Below are positions 13,841-15,449 of a DNA stretch of 15,449 bases, in pieces. Origin of the DNA: JAKQHY01 sp034429475 (GTDB lineage: Bacteria; Chloroflexota; Anaerolineae; B4-G1; SLSP01). Below the pieces are notes generated by a model, which saw only the letters and a list, made by a program, of their open reading frames with translations, ran no database searches and was not told where the DNA came from. Position 1 is the first letter of the stretch, and each line of letters starts with the position of its first letter. The translations under genes were made by a program, and so were the position numbers. The DNA lies in the NCBI GenBank assembly GCA_034429475.1, contig DAOUGD010000186.1, positions 1 to 15,449 of the forward strand, given 5' to 3'.

Positions 13841-13868
13841 ATGATACCACACTTGTTGGGGAGGTGAA
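13841..13868 (-). promoter_or_regulatory. Possible glnE promoter giving a leaderless transcript
   Basis: On the minus strand TTCACC (13868-13863), a 16-nt spacer and TATCAT (13846-13841) form a moderate promoter match. It would start transcription at or next to the glnE ATG (13833), which fits the lack of any ribosome-binding site. The -35 overlaps the first unit of the heptamer array at 13865. Confidence 0.3.
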
Positions 13869-13899
13869 GCGTCAAACGTGAAACGTCAAACGTAAAACG
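13865..13899 (+). repeat. Five-unit heptamer array (TGAAACG family) next to the insertion sequence
   Basis: TGAAGCG, TCAAACG, TGAAACG, TCAAACG, TAAAACG: exactly 5 x 7 nt. The insertion sequence starts two bases later, so the element appears to have landed at the edge of, or within, this repeat. Same heptamer family as the hairpins at 3008-3067 and 5074-5108. Confidence 0.8.
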
Positions 13900-13910
13900 C
13901 TGTAGAGTCC

Positions 13911-13973
13911 TGTAATATCGTACCCCTAACAGTCTTGTAATATCGTACCTTCACAATCTCATAAAATCGTACC
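13911..13973 (+). repeat. Left-end transposase binding sites (three direct copies)
   Basis: Three copies of a site with core TGTAATATCGTACC occur: 13911-13924, 13936-13949 and, diverged, 13960-13973 (CATAAAATCGTACC). Each is preceded by a GTC/ATC trinucleotide. Spacing between them is 25 then 24 bp. The innermost copy abuts the presumed transposase promoter, which allows autoregulation. Confidence 0.85.
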
Positions 13974-13981
13974 CGTGGTTG

Positions 13982-13987
13982 TATACT
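13982..13987 (+). promoter_or_regulatory. Possible -10 of the transposase gene
   Basis: TATACT lies about 47 nt before the transposase ATG and nine bases after the innermost left-end site. The hexamer at the -35 position (TCATAA, 13959-13964) overlaps that site and is weak. A bound transposase would therefore cover the promoter. Confidence 0.3.
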
Positions 13988-14033
13988 TTCCAAGTAGCGA
14001 GTTGGATCGTTTTCGCTCAATGGGAGGTGTTGC

Positions 14034-15362
14034 ATGGGACAACCAAGTGCTTTGACTGAGGCCGAACGGGAACGGATTTATCAAGGCCGCTTGACCGGCA
14101 AAACGGTATCCGTTCTGGCCACCGAATTGGGCCGCAGTCGCGCAGCGGTGCGCAAATGGGGGCGCCGCTTGCGCGACGAAGGCGTGTCGGGGCTGCGTAC
14201 GCGGCGGCGGGGGCGTCCTCGCCAAGGGGTATTGGCGCAGTTTGACTCACGGGTGGTACAAGCTGCCCGGGGTCTCAAACAAACCCACCATGGCTGGGGG
14301 GCGGATCGGGTACTGGTCGAACTCCGGCAGGATACCCGCTGGCGGGGTTTGGCTTTACCCAGTCGCAGCCGCCTGGCGGCGTTCTTCAAAGAGCAGTGTC
14401 CAGAGTGCTTAGCCCGCCACCAGGCGCGCCCGCCAGCGCCGGCCGCGCCCCCCCCGGCCACCGCGGCACACGCCGTGTGGCAGTTGGACAATCAGGAAAA
14501 GGTGGAGTTAGCGGATGGGGAGATTGCGGTCATTTGCAGCATCCGCGATCCCTTCAGCGCCGCCATCATTGCCAGCCAAGCCTTTGCGGCCAAAACCGCC
14601 AAACACTGGCGCAAGTTGACCTGGAGCGAAATCCGAGACACTTTGCGCGCGGGCTTCGCGGAATGGCAAACCTTACCCGATAGTGTGCTCACCGACAACG
14701 AGTTAGTGTTGGCGGGCACCCCGGGTGATCCCTTTCCCAGCAAGCTCACCTTGTGGCTGCGCGGTCTGGGGATTGTCCATCGCTTCATTCGTCCCCATTG
14801 CCCCACGGACCAACCGCAGATTGAACGCACGCACCGGATCTTGGATGGCTTCACCTTGGATGCCGACAGCCGCACCGATGTACCCCATCTACAACTAGCG
14901 CTCGCGCAGGCCCGCCACGTCTACAATGAACTCTTCCCATGTCGTGCGAGTGATTGTGACGGCCACCCGCCGCTAGTCGCCCACCCCGAACTCCGCTATC
15001 CGCGCCGTCCGTATCATCCGGCCCATGAACTCGCCTTGTTCGATATCCAGCGCGTGTATGCGTTTCTGGCGGAGTTCACGTTCACCCGCCATGTGAGTAC
15101 GACGGGTGTGGTCAGCCTGGGCAGGTGTCTCTACTCCATCGGGCGCAGCCAAGCCGGTAAGTGCCTTCAGGTGCGCTTCGACCCCATCCACCGCGAATGG
15201 GTATTTGTCGAGCAGACCCGACCCGAGGACGCCACCGAGGAACAGGAACTGGCCCGGCGCGGGCTCAAACAATTCGATGTGTGGTCCTTGACGGGTCTCG
15301 CCCCCGTGGCACTGCCGGCGCCCCCAGCACCCCTGCAACTCTCCTTGCCATGCCTGGGGTAG
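14034..15362 (+). CDS. DDE transposase with HTH, rve-type core and C-terminal beta-barrel
   Basis: A 442-residue transposase. Residues about 7-60 are a helix-turn-helix (LTEAERERIYQGRLTGKTVSV onward) followed by an Arg-rich linker. A second DNA-binding segment contains HHGWGADRVLVEL (85-97) and LPSRSRLAAFF (108-118). In the catalytic core Asp152 (WQLD), Asp221 (LTDNE) and Glu264 (QIERTHR) form the DDE triad. The second Asp and Glu are separated by 42 residues, against about 35 in IS3/IS481, because of an insertion around GTPGDPFPSK (228-237). Residues about 355-395 (VVSLGRCLYSIGRSQAG...FVEQ) resemble the small beta-barrel after the core in IstA/MuA/TnsB proteins. GGGAGGTG four bases upstream supports the ATG at 14034. 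The reading frame is intact, so the element may be active. Confidence 0.88.
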   Translation: MGQPSALTEAERERIYQGRLTGKTVSVLATELGRSRAAVRKWGRRLRDEGVSGLRTRRRGRPRQGVLAQFDSRVVQAARGLKQTHHGWGADRVLVELRQDTRWRGLALPSRSRLAAFFKEQCPECLARHQARPPAPAAPPPATAAHAVWQLDNQEKVELADGEIAVICSIRDPFSAAIIASQAFAAKTAKHWRKLTWSEIRDTLRAGFAEWQTLPDSVLTDNELVLAGTPGDPFPSKLTLWLRGLGIVHRFIRPHCPTDQPQIERTHRILDGFTLDADSRTDVPHLQLALAQARHVYNELFPCRASDCDGHPPLVAHPELRYPRRPYHPAHELALFDIQRVYAFLAEFTFTRHVSTTGVVSLGRCLYSIGRSQAGKCLQVRFDPIHREWVFVEQTRPEDATEEQELARRGLKQFDVWSLTGLAPVALPAPPAPLQLSLPCLG

Positions 15363-15373
15363 CCTCCGCAAAG

Positions 15374-15441
15374 GGTACGATATTGTGAGACTGTAAAGGT
15401 ACGATTTTACAAGACTACAGGGGGTACGATTTTACAAGCCC
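15374..15441 (-). repeat. Right-end transposase binding sites (three direct copies, inverted to the left end)
   Basis: On the plus strand the sites read GGTACGATATTGTGAGACT (15374-15392), GGTACGATTTTACAAGACT (15398-15416) and GGTACGATTTTACAAGCCC (15423-15441). They are spaced 24 then 25 bp, the mirror image of the left end. The innermost begins 12 nt after the transposase stop codon. Confidence 0.88.
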
Positions 15442-15449
15442 TTACAACG

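Larger units (their letters stand above)
13901..15446 (+). mobile_element. Complete single-gene insertion sequence with triple terminal binding sites
   Basis: The ends are inverted: the left tip TGTAGAGTCCTGTAATATCGTACC (13901-13924, variable bases included) corresponds to the right tip read on the minus strand, which begins TGTAAGGGCTTGTAAAATCG (from 15446 inwards). Both ends begin TGTA on their own strand. Each end holds three sites at mirrored 25/24-bp spacing. One DDE transposase gene fills the interior. The 4 bases before the left tip are ACGC and the window ends ACG after the right tip, compatible with a 4-bp target duplication whose last base lies outside. The family is best described as IS481/IS21-like, without a helper ATPase gene. 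Confidence 0.85.

Noticed and set aside
13834..13875. TTG start for glnE 42 nt upstream
   Set aside because: It lies inside the heptamer array, lacks a ribosome site and adds residues with no family similarity.
11050..13881. Long plus-strand frames (430 and 511 codons) opposite glnE
   Set aside because: They mirror the codon structure of glnE, have His/Arg/Gln-rich shadow composition and no recognisable domain or ribosome site.
13901..15446. CRISPR-associated transposon (TnsB-like element with cargo)
   Set aside because: Both ends enclose only one transposase gene; no TnsC, TniQ, Cas gene or array is present.

Overview
The window is GC-rich bacterial chromosomal DNA. The most likely source is a Chloroflexota-type bacterium (Anaerolineae-like). 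This is inferred from the proline/threonine-linked membrane-anchored glycosidases, the DUF2089/pentapeptide pair, the unusual GlnE architecture and the abundance of short intergenic repeats; no rRNA or other marker gene is present to confirm it. No tRNA, rRNA or CRISPR array was seen.

Layout. Positions 1-99 hold the last 32 codons of a transposase/integrase entering from outside the window. Positions 224-5932 carry five minus-strand genes, read from high to low coordinate: a lipoprotein with a duplicated domain, an FmdB-type zinc-ribbon protein preceded by an extended -10 promoter, two related membrane-anchored clan GH-A glycosidases, and a phosphoglucomutase/phosphomannomutase. The last four lie close together and may be co-transcribed; their theme is envelope and carbohydrate metabolism. 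From 6042 the plus strand carries a coupled pair, an ABC-2 type permease and a large DUF4175-like membrane protein, closed by a strong terminator. Next comes a regulatory-looking unit: an almost consensus promoter overlaid with TTTTGGTTTT operator-like sites, then a DUF2089 zinc-ribbon/HTH protein and a pentapeptide-repeat protein. The DUF2089 C-terminus and the pentapeptide N-terminus share a short helical motif. A 17-bp-stem terminator follows.

Positions 10150-13833 (minus) encode a 1227-residue GlnE, the bifunctional glutamine synthetase adenylyltransferase/removase. It is about 280 residues longer than the E. coli enzyme because two ACT-like, GlnD-type domains lie between its two nucleotidyltransferase halves. 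The right end is an apparently intact 1546-bp insertion sequence (13901-15446) with one DDE transposase and three copies of a ~19-bp site at each end in mirror-image 25/24-bp spacing.

The most unusual feature runs between the genes. Nearly every gene 3' end that is not tightly followed by a neighbour carries a short repeat. These are arrays of five heptamers (35 nt), several overlapping or abutting the stop codon, perfect hairpins built from the TGAAACG heptamer, or ~60-bp CTCAACGGAT...ATCCGTTGAG elements. They resemble the heptameric STRR sequences known from cyanobacteria, but several unrelated heptamers coexist here and they are tied to gene ends.
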